A stretch of DNA of 64,000 nucleotides from DATAVB01 sp036267955 (GTDB lineage: Bacteria > Actinomycetota > Actinomycetes > Mycobacteriales > QHCD01). The notes under the pieces were generated by a model. The model saw only the letters and a list, made by a program, of their open reading frames with translations, was not told the origin of the DNA and ran no database searches. This document shows, one piece after another, positions 1-8,312 of this stretch (positions are counted from its first letter, which is position 1; every line of letters starts with the position of its first letter). Position numbers and translations under genes: made by a program. The DNA lies in NCBI GenBank assembly GCA_036267955.1, contig DATAVB010000092.1, forward strand, positions 62,001-126,000. The letters are read 5' to 3'.

Positions 1-191
1 ACCGGCACGTTTTCGCCGTCGTCATAACCCAGCGCCGCGGCGACGCCCGCACTGGTCGTCGCCACGGCCGGGAAGCCGTGCTCGGCGACGAGCCGGGCAC
101 TGGCGGCGTCCCAGGCATTCGGCAGGATCAGCGGGGATCCATTGTGGTGCAAGCCTTTCAGAGCGGCGGCCTGCGCGGCGGGATCGGTCAC
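1..191 (-). CDS. Isocitrate lyase/PEP mutase family protein (3' part beyond window)
   Basis: Only the first 63 codons are in the window; the gene runs off the left edge. The GTG start at 191 gives a protein beginning VTDPAAQAAALKGLHHNG, followed by PLILPNAWDAASARLVAEHG and FPAVATTSAGVAAALGY. The PNAWD and TTSAG motifs are typical of the PEP phosphonomutase/isocitrate lyase superfamily (TIM barrel, Mg-dependent C-C or P-C lyases). The start codon overlaps the stop of the upstream AhpD-like gene in a GTGA, so the two are probably translationally coupled. The actual substrate cannot be told; the active-site loop lies outside the window. Confidence 0.75.
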   Translation of the reverse strand, partial: MTDPAAQAAALKGLHHNGSPLILPNAWDAASARLVAEHGFPAVATTSAGVAAALGYDDGENVP

Positions 192-643
192 GGCCGCGGA
201 AGCGCTCTGCTGCTGACCTGCAGCCGGTTGTACGTGTTGATGGTCGTAATCGCGAGCAACAGATAGGACAGTTCCTCGGGCGTGAATTCCTTCTCCGCTC
301 CTTCCCACACGTCGTCCGGCACGTGCGTCTCCGCGACCAGAGTGACCGACTCGGCCAGAGCCAACGCGGCCCGCTCCTTCGCGGTGAAGAACGGCGCCTC
401 CCGCCAGGCCGAGACGGCGAACAGGCGACGCTCGTCCTCCCCCGCCTTGAGTGCGTCCCTGGTGTGCATGTCCACGCAGTAGGCGCATCCGTTGATCTGG
501 GAGCACCGAAGCTTCACCAGTTCGGCCAGCACCGGGTCGAGGTGCGGATTGATCGCCCTGCTGACGGCGTACAGCGCCTTGAACGCCTCGGGGGCGTGGT
601 CGGGGATGGAGATTCTGGGTTGCGGAACGACGTAATCACTCAT
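188..643 (-). CDS. Carboxymuconolactone decarboxylase/AhpD-like protein
   Basis: A 151-residue protein with the AhpD-like core: ELVKLRCSQINGCAYCVDMH around residues 41-60, giving the redox pair Cys53/Cys56 and His60 of the E-x(n)-CxxC-xxxH signature. Family members are small all-helical oxidoreductases, often acting as peroxidases or adaptors that reduce peroxides. The length is normal for the single-domain subgroup. It is the first gene of a two-gene leftward unit with the PEP-mutase-like gene (GTGA overlap) and is divergent from a MocR regulator 44 bases away, which may control it. Substrate unknown. Confidence 0.85.
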   Translation of the reverse strand: MSDYVVPQPRISIPDHAPEAFKALYAVSRAINPHLDPVLAELVKLRCSQINGCAYCVDMHTRDALKAGEDERRLFAVSAWREAPFFTAKERAALALAESVTLVAETHVPDDVWEGAEKEFTPEELSYLLLAITTINTYNRLQVSSRALPRP

Positions 644-664
644 GGCTCACACGCTACGGCCAAA

Positions 665-710
665 CTGGACCAGCCGTATGATCCAGAATGATGCCAGAAT
701 CCTGGACCAG
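665..710. promoter_or_regulatory. Candidate MocR operator: two CTGGACCAG copies
   Basis: CTGGACCAG is present exactly at 665-673 and 702-710, 37 bases apart, with a related reverse-oriented ATCCAG at 681-686 between them. MocR/PdxR-type regulators are known to bind direct repeats beginning CTGGAC next to divergently arranged targets. The first copy lies in the 44-base gap between the AhpD-like and MocR genes. The second falls inside the annotated MocR reading frame unless translation begins at the GTG at 712. Seen: the repeats. Inferred: that they are the operator. Confidence 0.5.
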
Positions 711-2076
711 AGTGCACGACCTGCACCTCGACCTGACCCCCGGTGTGGGCCGGCGGGTGGCGCTGGAAAACGCGCTGCGCCAGGCGATCCGCTCCGGTGC
801 GCTGAGCGCGGGCACGGCGCTGCCGTCGTCCCGGTCGCTGGCCGCCGATCTGGGGCTGGCCCGCGGCACCGTCGTCGAGGCGTACGCCCAGCTCTCCGCC
901 GAGGGCTACCTGCGCAGCCGGGCCCGCTCCGGCACCCAGGTCGCGACCGGCCCGGTGGCGACCGCCGCTGCGCCGGCACCGCCACGGCGCGATCCGGCCC
1001 CGATCCGGATCGACCTGCGCCCGATCACCGCCGACGTCAACGGCTTCCCGCGTACGGCCTGGCTCGGCGCGCTCCGGCACGCGCTGACCACGGCGCCGGA
1101 CACCGCCCTGCGGTACGGCGACTCGCAGGGCGACGAGCAGCTGCGGGGCGCGCTCGCGACGTACCTGGGGCGGTCCCGCGGAGTACGGACCACACCCGAT
1201 CGGATCGTCGTCTGCGCCGGCTTTTCACATGGCCTGTCGCTGCTCTGCCAGGCGTTGGCGCGGGCCGGGGCGACGACGCTCGCGGTCGAGGATCCGAGCC
1301 TGCGGCCGAGCCGGGACACCGCCGAGCACGCCGGCCTCGCGACCGTGGGGGTGCCGATCGACGACCGCGGCCTGCGGGTCGACGAACTCGGCGCGGTCGA
1401 CGCGTGCCTGGTCACCCCGGCGCACCAACTGCCGCTGGGGGTGTCGCTCGACGCCGGACGCCGTACCGAGCTGCTGGCCTGGGCCGCGGCCACCTCGGGG
1501 CTGGTGGTGGAGGACGACTACGACGGCGAATTCCGGTACGACCGGCAGCCGGTCGGCGCGATCCAGGGCCTCTCGCCGGAGGCGGTCGCCTATGTCGGGA
1601 CGGTGAGCAAGTCGCTGGCCCCGGCGCTGCGGCTGGGCTGGCTGGTGTTGCCGGAGCGGCTGGTCGAGCCGGTGGTCCGGTTGCGGCACCGGGTTGACCG
1701 GCACAGCCCGACCCTGGATCAGTTGGCGCTGGCCCGGCTCATCACAACCGGGCAGCTCGACCGGCATCTGCGCCGGATGCGGCTGCGCTACCGGCGCCGG
1801 CGGGAGGTCGTGCTGGCGGCGCTGTCGCGGATCCCGGGCATCACGGTGACCGGGATCGCGGCCGGCTATCACGCCACCGTCCTGTTGCCGCCGGACAGCT
1901 CGGAAACCGCTGTGCTGCACGCATTGCGGCTTGCGGGGATCGCGGCCGACGGGCTAGCGGACTATCGGGAGCGGCCGGGCCGGGCCGGCCTGGTCATCGG
2001 CTACGGAACCCCGCCGCAGCACAGTTTCCCGGCCGCCGTCGAATCCTTCGCCACCATCCTCCGCGCCGCCCTCTGA
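688..2076 (+). CDS. MocR family transcriptional regulator (GntR HTH + aminotransferase-like domain)
   Basis: A 462-residue fusion typical of MocR/PdxR regulators. Residues ~25-80 form a GntR winged helix (LPSSRSLAADLGLARGTVVEAY). Residues ~105-460 resemble a fold-type I aminotransferase, with VVEDDYDGEFRYD near 273-285 and the PLP-lysine motif TVSKS (Lys about 308). Such proteins bind PLP and usually regulate divergent genes, here the AhpD-like/PEP-mutase-like pair. No good ribosome binding site precedes the ATG at 688. Starts at ATG 691 or GTG 712 are also possible; the latter would put both CTGGACCAG repeats upstream of the gene. Confidence 0.9.
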   Translation: MMPESWTRVHDLHLDLTPGVGRRVALENALRQAIRSGALSAGTALPSSRSLAADLGLARGTVVEAYAQLSAEGYLRSRARSGTQVATGPVATAAAPAPPRRDPAPIRIDLRPITADVNGFPRTAWLGALRHALTTAPDTALRYGDSQGDEQLRGALATYLGRSRGVRTTPDRIVVCAGFSHGLSLLCQALARAGATTLAVEDPSLRPSRDTAEHAGLATVGVPIDDRGLRVDELGAVDACLVTPAHQLPLGVSLDAGRRTELLAWAAATSGLVVEDDYDGEFRYDRQPVGAIQGLSPEAVAYVGTVSKSLAPALRLGWLVLPERLVEPVVRLRHRVDRHSPTLDQLALARLITTGQLDRHLRRMRLRYRRRREVVLAALSRIPGITVTGIAAGYHATVLLPPDSSETAVLHALRLAGIAADGLADYRERPGRAGLVIGYGTPPQHSFPAAVESFATILRAAL

Positions 2077-2099
2077 CCCGGCGCCGGCGCTGGCCCGAC

Positions 2100-3533
2100 T
2101 CAGGCGCGGTGGGTCCAGCGACCGGCGAGCATGGTGCCGTAGACCGGCATATCCCGCAGCTGCGCCACTTCCGCGCTCTCCGGGTCACCGTCGGTGACCA
2201 CCAGATCGGCCTGGTCGCCGCCCGCGATCCCGGTCCGGCCGAGCGCGGCTGCCGCCAACGCCTGGCGCAGGGTGATCGCCTGTTCGGGATGCCAGGCGGG
2301 CCGGTCGTCGTCCGTGCGGGCCACGGCCGCGGCGATGCCGTCCCACGGATCCAGCGGCGCCACCGGGGCGTCCGAGCCGATCTGCAACTCAGCGCCGGCC
2401 GCGATCAACTCCGCATAAGGGAACGCGCGATCGGTCCGACCGACCCAGTGCAACTCGGCCACATCACGGTCGTCGGGCTGGTGCGCCGGTTGTACGCCGG
2501 TGATCAGCCCGGGCCGGGCGAATCGGGCCAGGTCGCGTCGTTCCAGCAACTGCGCGTGCTCGATCCGGCCCGGGCAGTCGACCTGCTCGAACGCGGTCAG
2601 CGCGATGTCGTTGGCGTGATCGCCGATGGCGTGCACCGCCGGATGCAGCCCGGCCCGGGCGGCCGCGGCCATCCGCATCCGCAGCTGATCGGGCGGCGTT
2701 ACCAGCTGACCGTACGAACGGCCGCCCGGATAGGGATCGTGGCAGTAGGCCGACCGGGTGTTGAGCGAGCCGTCGACGAACATCTTCACCGGCCCGACCG
2801 TCGCCAGTCCGGCGGTGCCCTCGACGACGTCGCCATTACGCAGACCACGCGCGATCGCCTCCTCCAGCCGGGCCACCGGAATCGAGCAGCGCACCCGCAC
2901 CTGCACGCCGCCGGCACCGAAGCGCCGCTGCCAGTCCACGACGTTGTCGGCCATTTCGAAATCCAGAATGCCGACGACTCCGCGCGCCGCCGCGGCGGCG
3001 CTCGCCTCGACCACCCACTGGTCCAATTCCTCGACCGAGGCCTGCGGAAATGCCGCGGTGATGGCGAAGCACTCCTCCTCACGGACCACTCCGGTCGAAT
3101 GTCCGCCGGCGCCGACAACCGCCAGCGCGGCCGGACTCAGCCATGCCGTGTGCAGGTCGTTGCTGGTGATCAGCACCTGCCGGCCGGGCAGCGCCGCTTC
3201 GAGCATGTCCTTGTGTGGGGAGTCCGACCACAGTCCGTCCCGGAAGCCTCCACCGAAAATCACCCCGCTGGGAGCATTCTTGCCGATTATCTCGACCGCC
3301 TCCGCCGCCGAACCCGCAGCCGACACGTCGATCCGGCGGCGCGCGGCGGCCCACTGCACGGAATGCACGTGCGCATCCCACAGCCCGGGCAGGACCGTCC
3401 GGCCATCCAGGTCCAGTGATTCCGCACCTGACGGCAGCGACTGTCCGATGTGGACTATCCGGCCCTCGGCGACGGCGATGTCGCGGACCGGTCCGCCGGC
3501 CCCGATCCGCGCGTTGCGCAGCAGGCCGGTCAT
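2100..3533 (-). CDS. Amidohydrolase family protein (YtcJ/exoenzyme regulatory type)
   Basis: A 477-residue metal-dependent amidohydrolase. An N-terminal beta-sandwich strand region precedes LPGLWDAHVHS (residues ~48-58) with metal ligands His55 and His57; later come HAIGDHAND and QIGSDAPVAPLDPW, typical of the YtcJ-like branch. These enzymes hydrolyse amide or related bonds, but natural substrates are mostly unknown. The start at 3533 was chosen over a longer frame because a GGAGG lies eight bases upstream of this ATG. It converges with the MocR gene (23-base gap) and lies downstream of the GbsR/MarR gene on the same strand, with no clear functional link. Confidence 0.85.
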   Translation of the reverse strand: MTGLLRNARIGAGGPVRDIAVAEGRIVHIGQSLPSGAESLDLDGRTVLPGLWDAHVHSVQWAAARRRIDVSAAGSAAEAVEIIGKNAPSGVIFGGGFRDGLWSDSPHKDMLEAALPGRQVLITSNDLHTAWLSPAALAVVGAGGHSTGVVREEECFAITAAFPQASVEELDQWVVEASAAAAARGVVGILDFEMADNVVDWQRRFGAGGVQVRVRCSIPVARLEEAIARGLRNGDVVEGTAGLATVGPVKMFVDGSLNTRSAYCHDPYPGGRSYGQLVTPPDQLRMRMAAAARAGLHPAVHAIGDHANDIALTAFEQVDCPGRIEHAQLLERRDLARFARPGLITGVQPAHQPDDRDVAELHWVGRTDRAFPYAELIAAGAELQIGSDAPVAPLDPWDGIAAAVARTDDDRPAWHPEQAITLRQALAAAALGRTGIAGGDQADLVVTDGDPESAEVAQLRDMPVYGTMLAGRWTHRA

Positions 3534-3612
3534 GAGGCAGCCTCCGGAGTGAGCATCGCAGCGAGCGCCAGCGAGCAAGGAGCGGAGCGAAGGCGGCGGC
3601 CGGGGTAGCCGG
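3534..3612. repeat. GC-rich GAGCGNAGCG-type intergenic repeat
   Basis: The gap between the amidohydrolase and the regulator contains runs such as GCAGCGAGCGCCAGCGAGCA and GGAGCGGAGCGAAGGCGG. Low-complexity GAGCG-rich intergenic sequences of this kind are common in high-GC actinobacteria. I see no gene here; the amidohydrolase ribosome binding site (GGAGG) is at the left end. Confidence 0.5.
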
Positions 3613-4125
3613 TCATGCTTCTCCGTTCGCGTCCCGCTGCCGCTTGAACTCTTCCCAGTCCTCGAGCATCTTGCGGTGGTAGGTCTCGAGCCAGGTCATG
3701 TAGTCGCGCATGTTCGCCAACCGGCGGCGGGGCGCCTCATCGCGCTTTCCCAACTTCGCCAGCGCGTCCTCGGCGAAGGTGACCCGACGGCGCAGATACT
3801 GCCGCTCGCCGGCCAGGAAGGTGCCCCAGACATCGTCCTCGGCTTTGAAGTAGTAGCTGCGCTCGCCGGGGATGGCCACCTGCTTGATGAACCCGATCTC
3901 GGCCAACCGGCGGGTGGTGGTGGAGATCGACCCGGCGCTGGCGTGCAGCTGCTCGGACAGCTCGGCGGTGGACACATGCGGAGCGTTGCTGAACATCAGG
4001 TAGCCGACTATGCGGCCCTCCATCCGGGGGGCGCCGAGCGCCGTCCAGACCAGGCCCATCTCCTCGACCAGCCGGCCCCGCTCCTCGTCACTGATACCCA
4101 CTGCCGTGTCCTGCCGCTGTGCCAT
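3613..4125 (-). CDS. GbsR/MarR family transcriptional regulator
   Basis: A 170-residue regulator with a winged helix at residues ~48-92 (VSTAELSEQLHASAGSISTT, then RRLAEIGFIKQV and the wing GERSYYF), followed by a helical region rich in charged residues. This resembles the GbsR/MarR group, whose members act as ligand-sensitive repressors, as with GbsR of Bacillus betaine genes. ATG 4125 was chosen over a 34-codon longer frame because GGAGGG stands five bases upstream. It is divergent from the peptide transporter operon, and a MarR-like palindrome lies in the shared 304-base region, so it probably represses that operon and itself. The inducer is unknown. Confidence 0.85.
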   Translation of the reverse strand: MAQRQDTAVGISDEERGRLVEEMGLVWTALGAPRMEGRIVGYLMFSNAPHVSTAELSEQLHASAGSISTTTRRLAEIGFIKQVAIPGERSYYFKAEDDVWGTFLAGERQYLRRRVTFAEDALAKLGKRDEAPRRRLANMRDYMTWLETYHRKMLEDWEEFKRQRDANGEA

Positions 4126-4226
4126 CCACCCTCCCCGGTGCTCATATCGTGCCCTATGCCCCTGCCGTGCCGCCGAACTTCGTGGCAACCGGCAGGTGCA
4201 GCCTAGCCAATCACAGGTTCGCAACA

Positions 4227-4242
4227 TTCAATTTACATTGAA
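4227..4242. promoter_or_regulatory. Candidate MarR/GbsR operator palindrome
   Basis: A perfect inverted repeat TTCAAT-TTAC-ATTGAA in an unusually AT-rich patch, about 100 bases upstream of the regulator start and about 190 bases upstream of the binding-protein start. Size and symmetry fit MarR-family operators. It is the best single site in the divergent region for control by the adjacent regulator. Confidence 0.55.
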
Positions 4243-4282
4243 ACTTCACGGAGTTGGACTCATCGGGGGTACGCTCTGTCCA

Positions 4283-4313
4283 GCTTCAGGCTCCCGGACC
4301 GGGGGCCTGAAGC
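4283..4313 (+). promoter_or_regulatory. 31-base near-perfect palindrome in the transporter leader
   Basis: Nine-base outer arms GCTTCAGGC (4283-4291) and GCCTGAAGC (4305-4313) enclose CCCGG-A-CCGGG, so the whole element is almost fully self-complementary around base 4298. It lies between the putative operator and the first codon of the transporter operon. As RNA it would form a very stable hairpin without a U-tract. It could be an attenuator, a mRNA-stabilising hairpin or a second protein site. Confidence 0.5.
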
Positions 4314-4369
4314 AACCCAGATCCCAACGCGATCGCCGAAGAACCGGCCTGCCGCACTTTCTGCCTGCC

Positions 4370-4424
4370 CTGGCAAGTACCTGGCTATCACTGGCAAATC
4401 ATTGGCACTGGCAAGCATTGGACA
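4370..4424 (+). repeat. Phased YTGGC(AA) direct repeats upstream of the binding-protein gene
   Basis: The motif CTGGC or TTGGC/TTGGA begins at 4370, 4381, 4391, 4402, 4408 and 4418, mostly 10-11 bases apart (one step is 6). Three copies extend to CTGGCAA. The array ends six bases before the ATG at 4430, where a ribosome binding site is expected but no strong one is seen. Helical phasing suggests a protein-binding array, but chance drift of a low-complexity tract cannot be excluded. Confidence 0.4.
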
Positions 4425-4429
4425 TTCTC

Positions 4430-6016
4430 ATGAACAAAAGGTTGATCGCACCGGCCGCCATGGCCATGGTGCTGGGCGTGGCCGGCTGCGGCTCGAGCGG
4501 TGGCTCGACCTCCTCCTCCGGCGGCAGCGGCAGCGGCTCGTTCTCGATCGGCGACGACGAGCCCGACCACCTCAACCCCGGTCAGGCCACCGGCGCGTAC
4601 GACGAGGTGCACGCGCTCTTCGCACCACTGGCCAAAGTGGACCAGAACGGCAAGCTGGTGATGGTGCAGGCGCAGTCGATCACGTCGTCGGACAACCAGA
4701 CGTGGACGGTGAAGATCAAGCCTGGCTGGACCTTCCACAATGGAGAAAAGGTCACGGCGCAGAGCTACGCCGACGGGTGGAATGCCACCGCCTACGGCCC
4801 CAATGCCTGGGGAAACAACGGTGAGCTGTCCAACGTCGCCGGCTACCCGGCCCTCAACCCGGCCAAGGGAAAGCCCACGACGAAGACGCTGTCCGGCGTG
4901 ACTGTCGTCAACCCGACCACCCTCAAGGTCACCCTCATCAAGCAGGACAGCCAGTTCCCGTTGGAACTCACCGCCGGCCAACCGGCGTTCGAGCCGTTGC
5001 CGAAGGTGGCATTCAAGGACCTCAAGGCGTACGACCAGGCACCGGTCGGCGACGGCGCGTTCGAGATGGACGGCACCTGGAAGCACAACACGTCGATCAC
5101 GGTGAAGCGGTACGACAAGTACAAGGGCACCAAACCCAAGGCCGACAAGATCGTCTTCAAGATCTACAGCGACCTGCACACCGCCTACACCGACGCGCAG
5201 GGCGGCAACGTCGACATCGTCAACGTCCCGCAGGACAAGTACGGCCAGGTCAAGACCGATTTCCCGGACGCCAACATCGCCTACAACGCACCGGCGATCG
5301 ACTACCTGGGATTCCCGCTCTACGACAAGCGGTTCTCCGACATCCGCCTGCGCCAGGCGATTTCGCTGGCCATCGACCGCAATGCGGTCAACAAGGCGAT
5401 CTTCGGCGGGATGTATTCACCGGCGACGTCCCTGACCCCGCCGGCCGAGATCGGCGCCAAGACCGGGATCTGCGACTTCTGCACGTTCGACCCGACCAAG
5501 GCGAAGCAGTTGCTGGCCGCGGCCGGTGGCTGGAAGGGCCCGCTGCAGATCTGGTATCCGGCCGGCGTCGGATACGACCAGACGTTCGCCGCGATCGCCA
5601 ACCAGATCCGGCAGAACCTCGGCATCAAGGACGTCAAGCTCAAGGGCCTGCCCGGCTTCGTGCAGTACTCGCAGGAGCAGCTGGACAAGAAGATCGACGG
5701 CCCCTACCGCGGCCACTGGGGCGCGCTGTACCCCAGCATGCAGAACACCCTGACGGCGCTGTTCACCGCGACCGGCGACGGGCACAACGAGACCTGGTAT
5801 TCCAGTCCGAAGGTGGATTCGCTGCTGGCTCAGGCCAACGCGGCCAGCGGTGACGCCGCCACCGCGCTCTACAACCAGGCGCAGGAACAGGTCCTGAAGG
5901 ACTTCCCGGTGGTGCCCCTGTTCTTCGCCAAATACGTCTACGTGCACAGCAAGAACGTCTCAAACGTGATCATCGACGTCAACCAGATCGAGCTGGACCA
6001 GGTCACCCCCAAGTAG
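4430..6016 (+). CDS. Peptide ABC transporter substrate-binding lipoprotein (DppA/OppA type)
   Basis: A 528-residue SBP_bac_5 family protein. The signal peptide ends in the lipobox VAGC with acylated Cys20, followed by a Ser/Gly-rich tether, so the mature protein sits on the outer face of the membrane. Family blocks include DDEPDHLNPGQATGAYDEV, VKIKPGWTFHNGEKVTAQ and DIRLRQAISLAIDRNAV. It should capture oligopeptides and deliver them to the permeases encoded downstream. The ATG at 4430 is chosen because it begins the signal peptide; the open frame runs further upstream but lacks signal character. It is the first gene of a six-gene operon, nine bases before the peptidase gene. Confidence 0.92.
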   Translation: MNKRLIAPAAMAMVLGVAGCGSSGGSTSSSGGSGSGSFSIGDDEPDHLNPGQATGAYDEVHALFAPLAKVDQNGKLVMVQAQSITSSDNQTWTVKIKPGWTFHNGEKVTAQSYADGWNATAYGPNAWGNNGELSNVAGYPALNPAKGKPTTKTLSGVTVVNPTTLKVTLIKQDSQFPLELTAGQPAFEPLPKVAFKDLKAYDQAPVGDGAFEMDGTWKHNTSITVKRYDKYKGTKPKADKIVFKIYSDLHTAYTDAQGGNVDIVNVPQDKYGQVKTDFPDANIAYNAPAIDYLGFPLYDKRFSDIRLRQAISLAIDRNAVNKAIFGGMYSPATSLTPPAEIGAKTGICDFCTFDPTKAKQLLAAAGGWKGPLQIWYPAGVGYDQTFAAIANQIRQNLGIKDVKLKGLPGFVQYSQEQLDKKIDGPYRGHWGALYPSMQNTLTALFTATGDGHNETWYSSPKVDSLLAQANAASGDAATALYNQAQEQVLKDFPVVPLFFAKYVYVHSKNVSNVIIDVNQIELDQVTPK

Positions 6017-6024
6017 GGAGAACA

Positions 6025-7383
6025 GTGCTCATCGACCCGATCGCCAGGCTGGCCGACGTGCCGGAATTCACCGAATTCCCGACCGTCGACGAGCTGGTCA
6101 GCCGGTGCGAGCGCATCGCCGAAAATCACCCGGACATCGCCAGCACCCGCCGGATTGGCACGTCGCGACTCGGCGAAGCACTGCGGTGTCTGACGATCCA
6201 GGGCGGCGATGCCCACGCAGTCGTGTTCGGCAGCGTGCATCCGAATGAGCCGATCGGCAATCTCACCGCCCTGCACCTCGCCGAGACGCTCTGCGCCGAC
6301 GCGGAACTGCGGGCCGAGTTGGGTTACACCTGGCACATCATTCCCTGCATCGACCCGGACGGGACCCGGTTGAACGAGGGCTGGTTCGCCGGCCCGTTCG
6401 ACCGGGCCCACTACGGCCGGAATTTCTACCGGCCGGCGCCGAACGAGCAGGTCGAGTGGACCTTCCCGTTCGCCTACAAGGACGCCTATTTCGACCGGAT
6501 GATGTCGGAGACCCAGGCGCTGATGCGGCTGATCGACGACACCAAACCGGCCTTCATGTGTTCGTTGCACAATGGCGAGTTGGGCGGCATCTACTACTAC
6601 CTGTCCCGGTCGGCGCCGCAGCTCTATGACACGCTGCACGCCATTCCGGCCGCACTCGGTCTTCCGCTGGACACCGGCGAGCCCGAAGTCCCTTATGTGG
6701 AGCGGTTTGCGCCGGCGATCTTCCACATGATCCGCAGCTCCGACCAGTACGACTTCGCCGAGAGCCTCGGGTTGGAGGCGGCCGATCGGGACTGCGGTGA
6801 GTCCAGCGCGTCCTACGCCGAGAAATACGGCACGATGACGCTGGTGACCGAGGTGCCCTACTGGTCTCATCCCGACATCGACGACCAGACCGAGACCGCC
6901 GACCGCTATTCCGATGTGCTCCGCCGACGCGGCGCCGGATTGACGGACATGACGGACCGGCTCGCCGAAATCCTGGCGGCGGTCAGCCCCGACCTCTCGA
7001 CCGAATCGCCCTATCTGCGGGCCAGCAGGGCCTTCATTCCGAGTATTTCGCGGACCGCCCGGCAGGACGCGGGTCGCGCCGCCGCGGCCGAGAACGACCG
7101 ACCCGCCACGGTAGCGGAACGGTTCGCCTGCGCCGACCTGGTGCATTGTTTCCGGCTGCGCTACGGCGGAATGCTGCTCCGGGCGCTGGACGGCGAGTTG
7201 GCGGTCGGCAACGGGACTCCGGCGATCCGCGAGCAGCACGCGGCGCTGGCGGAGACCTACCAGCAATGGTGCGACGAGGCGCGGAAAGCCACCCCGGCCG
7301 AGACCATTCCGATCGGTAAGCTCGTGGCCGTCCAGTTCGGCGCTATCTTGGCCACCGCCACGCATATCCGTTCGGAGGAATAG
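6025..7383 (+). CDS. M14 family zinc carboxypeptidase-like protein
   Basis: A 452-residue cytoplasmic protein with the M14 metallocarboxypeptidase signature: zinc ligands His72 and Glu75 in SVHPNEPIG, third ligand His182 in SLHNGE, substrate-binding Arg132-Asn133 region in HYGRNFYRP, and probable catalytic Glu276 in VTEVPYW. No signal peptide is seen. The GTG start at 6025 has AGGGAG upstream and lies nine bases after the binding-protein stop. Placement inside the importer operon suggests it trims imported peptides in the cytoplasm. The C-terminal ~150 residues carry no motif I recognise. Activity on D-amino acid or gamma-glutamyl bonds, as in some M14 relatives, is also possible. Confidence 0.85.
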   Translation: MLIDPIARLADVPEFTEFPTVDELVSRCERIAENHPDIASTRRIGTSRLGEALRCLTIQGGDAHAVVFGSVHPNEPIGNLTALHLAETLCADAELRAELGYTWHIIPCIDPDGTRLNEGWFAGPFDRAHYGRNFYRPAPNEQVEWTFPFAYKDAYFDRMMSETQALMRLIDDTKPAFMCSLHNGELGGIYYYLSRSAPQLYDTLHAIPAALGLPLDTGEPEVPYVERFAPAIFHMIRSSDQYDFAESLGLEAADRDCGESSASYAEKYGTMTLVTEVPYWSHPDIDDQTETADRYSDVLRRRGAGLTDMTDRLAEILAAVSPDLSTESPYLRASRAFIPSISRTARQDAGRAAAAENDRPATVAERFACADLVHCFRLRYGGMLLRALDGELAVGNGTPAIREQHAALAETYQQWCDEARKATPAETIPIGKLVAVQFGAILATATHIRSEE

Positions 7384-7385
7384 CC

Positions 7386-8312
7386 TTGGGCCGGTACGTC
7401 GTCCGCCGCATCCTCCAGCTGATCCTGGTCTTCATCGGCGTGACGCTGCTGATCTACGGGATGGTCTATGCCCTGCCCGGCGATCCGATCCGCGGTATGG
7501 CCGGCGACCGCCCACTCTCGCCCAGCGTCGTACACGCATTACAGGAGCGGTATCACCTCAACGACCCGTTCTTCGTACAGTACGGGAAATACGTCTGGGG
7601 GCTGCTGCACGGCGACCTCGGCCAGGATTTCAACGGCAACAATGTCTCGACGCTGATGAGTCAGCGGTGGCCGGTGACGATCAGCCTGGCGCTGACTGCC
7701 TGGGTCATCGAGGTGATCTTCGGGATCGTGCTGGGCATCATCGCCGCGCTGCGCCGCGGCCGGTGGCTCGACCACACCGTCCTGGTATTCACGATCGCGG
7801 TCATTTCGGTGCCGATCTTCGTGCTCGGCTATACGGCGCAACTCCTGCTCGGCGTCAAGACGCACATCCTGCCGGTCTCCGGTGTCGCCGACGGCTGGCC
7901 GGTCAGCTATATCCTGCCCGCGGTAATCCTGGCCGCGTTCGGGCTGGCCTCGGTGGCCCGGTTGACCAGGACCAGTGTGTTGGAGAATCTCCGCGCCGAC
8001 TATGTCCGTACCGCCGTCGCCAAAGGGCTTTCCACCCCGCGCATCATTGTCCGGCACGTCCTGCGCAATTCGCTGATCGCCGCGATGACCTATCTGGCCA
8101 TCGACCTCGGATACCTGCTCGGCGGCACGGTGATCATCGAGGGGATCTTCAACCTGCCGGGCGTCGGCCAACTGCTCTTCACCTCGATCCAGACCCACGA
8201 AGGCGCCGTCGTGGTCGGTGTCTCGACCGCGCTGGTCCTCATCTTCCTGCTGGCCAATTTGATCGTGGACCTGCTCTACGGCGTGCTCGACCCGAGGATC
8301 CGCTATGAGTGA
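7386..8312 (+). CDS. Peptide ABC transporter permease (DppB/OppB type)
   Basis: A 308-residue inner-membrane permease beginning GRYVVRRILQLILVFIGVTLL, the usual N-terminal helix of DppB-type subunits, with about six membrane segments. The EAA-type loop for ATPase contact is near VRTAVAKGLSTPRIIVRHVL. Translation begins at TTG 7386, supported by GGAGGA nine bases upstream and by homologous N-terminal layout. It starts two bases after the peptidase stop and overlaps the next permease gene by eight bases, so the operon is tightly coupled. Confidence 0.93.
   Translation: MGRYVVRRILQLILVFIGVTLLIYGMVYALPGDPIRGMAGDRPLSPSVVHALQERYHLNDPFFVQYGKYVWGLLHGDLGQDFNGNNVSTLMSQRWPVTISLALTAWVIEVIFGIVLGIIAALRRGRWLDHTVLVFTIAVISVPIFVLGYTAQLLLGVKTHILPVSGVADGWPVSYILPAVILAAFGLASVARLTRTSVLENLRADYVRTAVAKGLSTPRIIVRHVLRNSLIAAMTYLAIDLGYLLGGTVIIEGIFNLPGVGQLLFTSIQTHEGAVVVGVSTALVLIFLLANLIVDLLYGVLDPRIRYE

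Noticed and set aside
4010..4429. N-terminal 140-residue extension of the peptide-binding protein
   Set aside because: It overlaps the divergent regulator and its promoter, and the lipoprotein signal begins at 4430.
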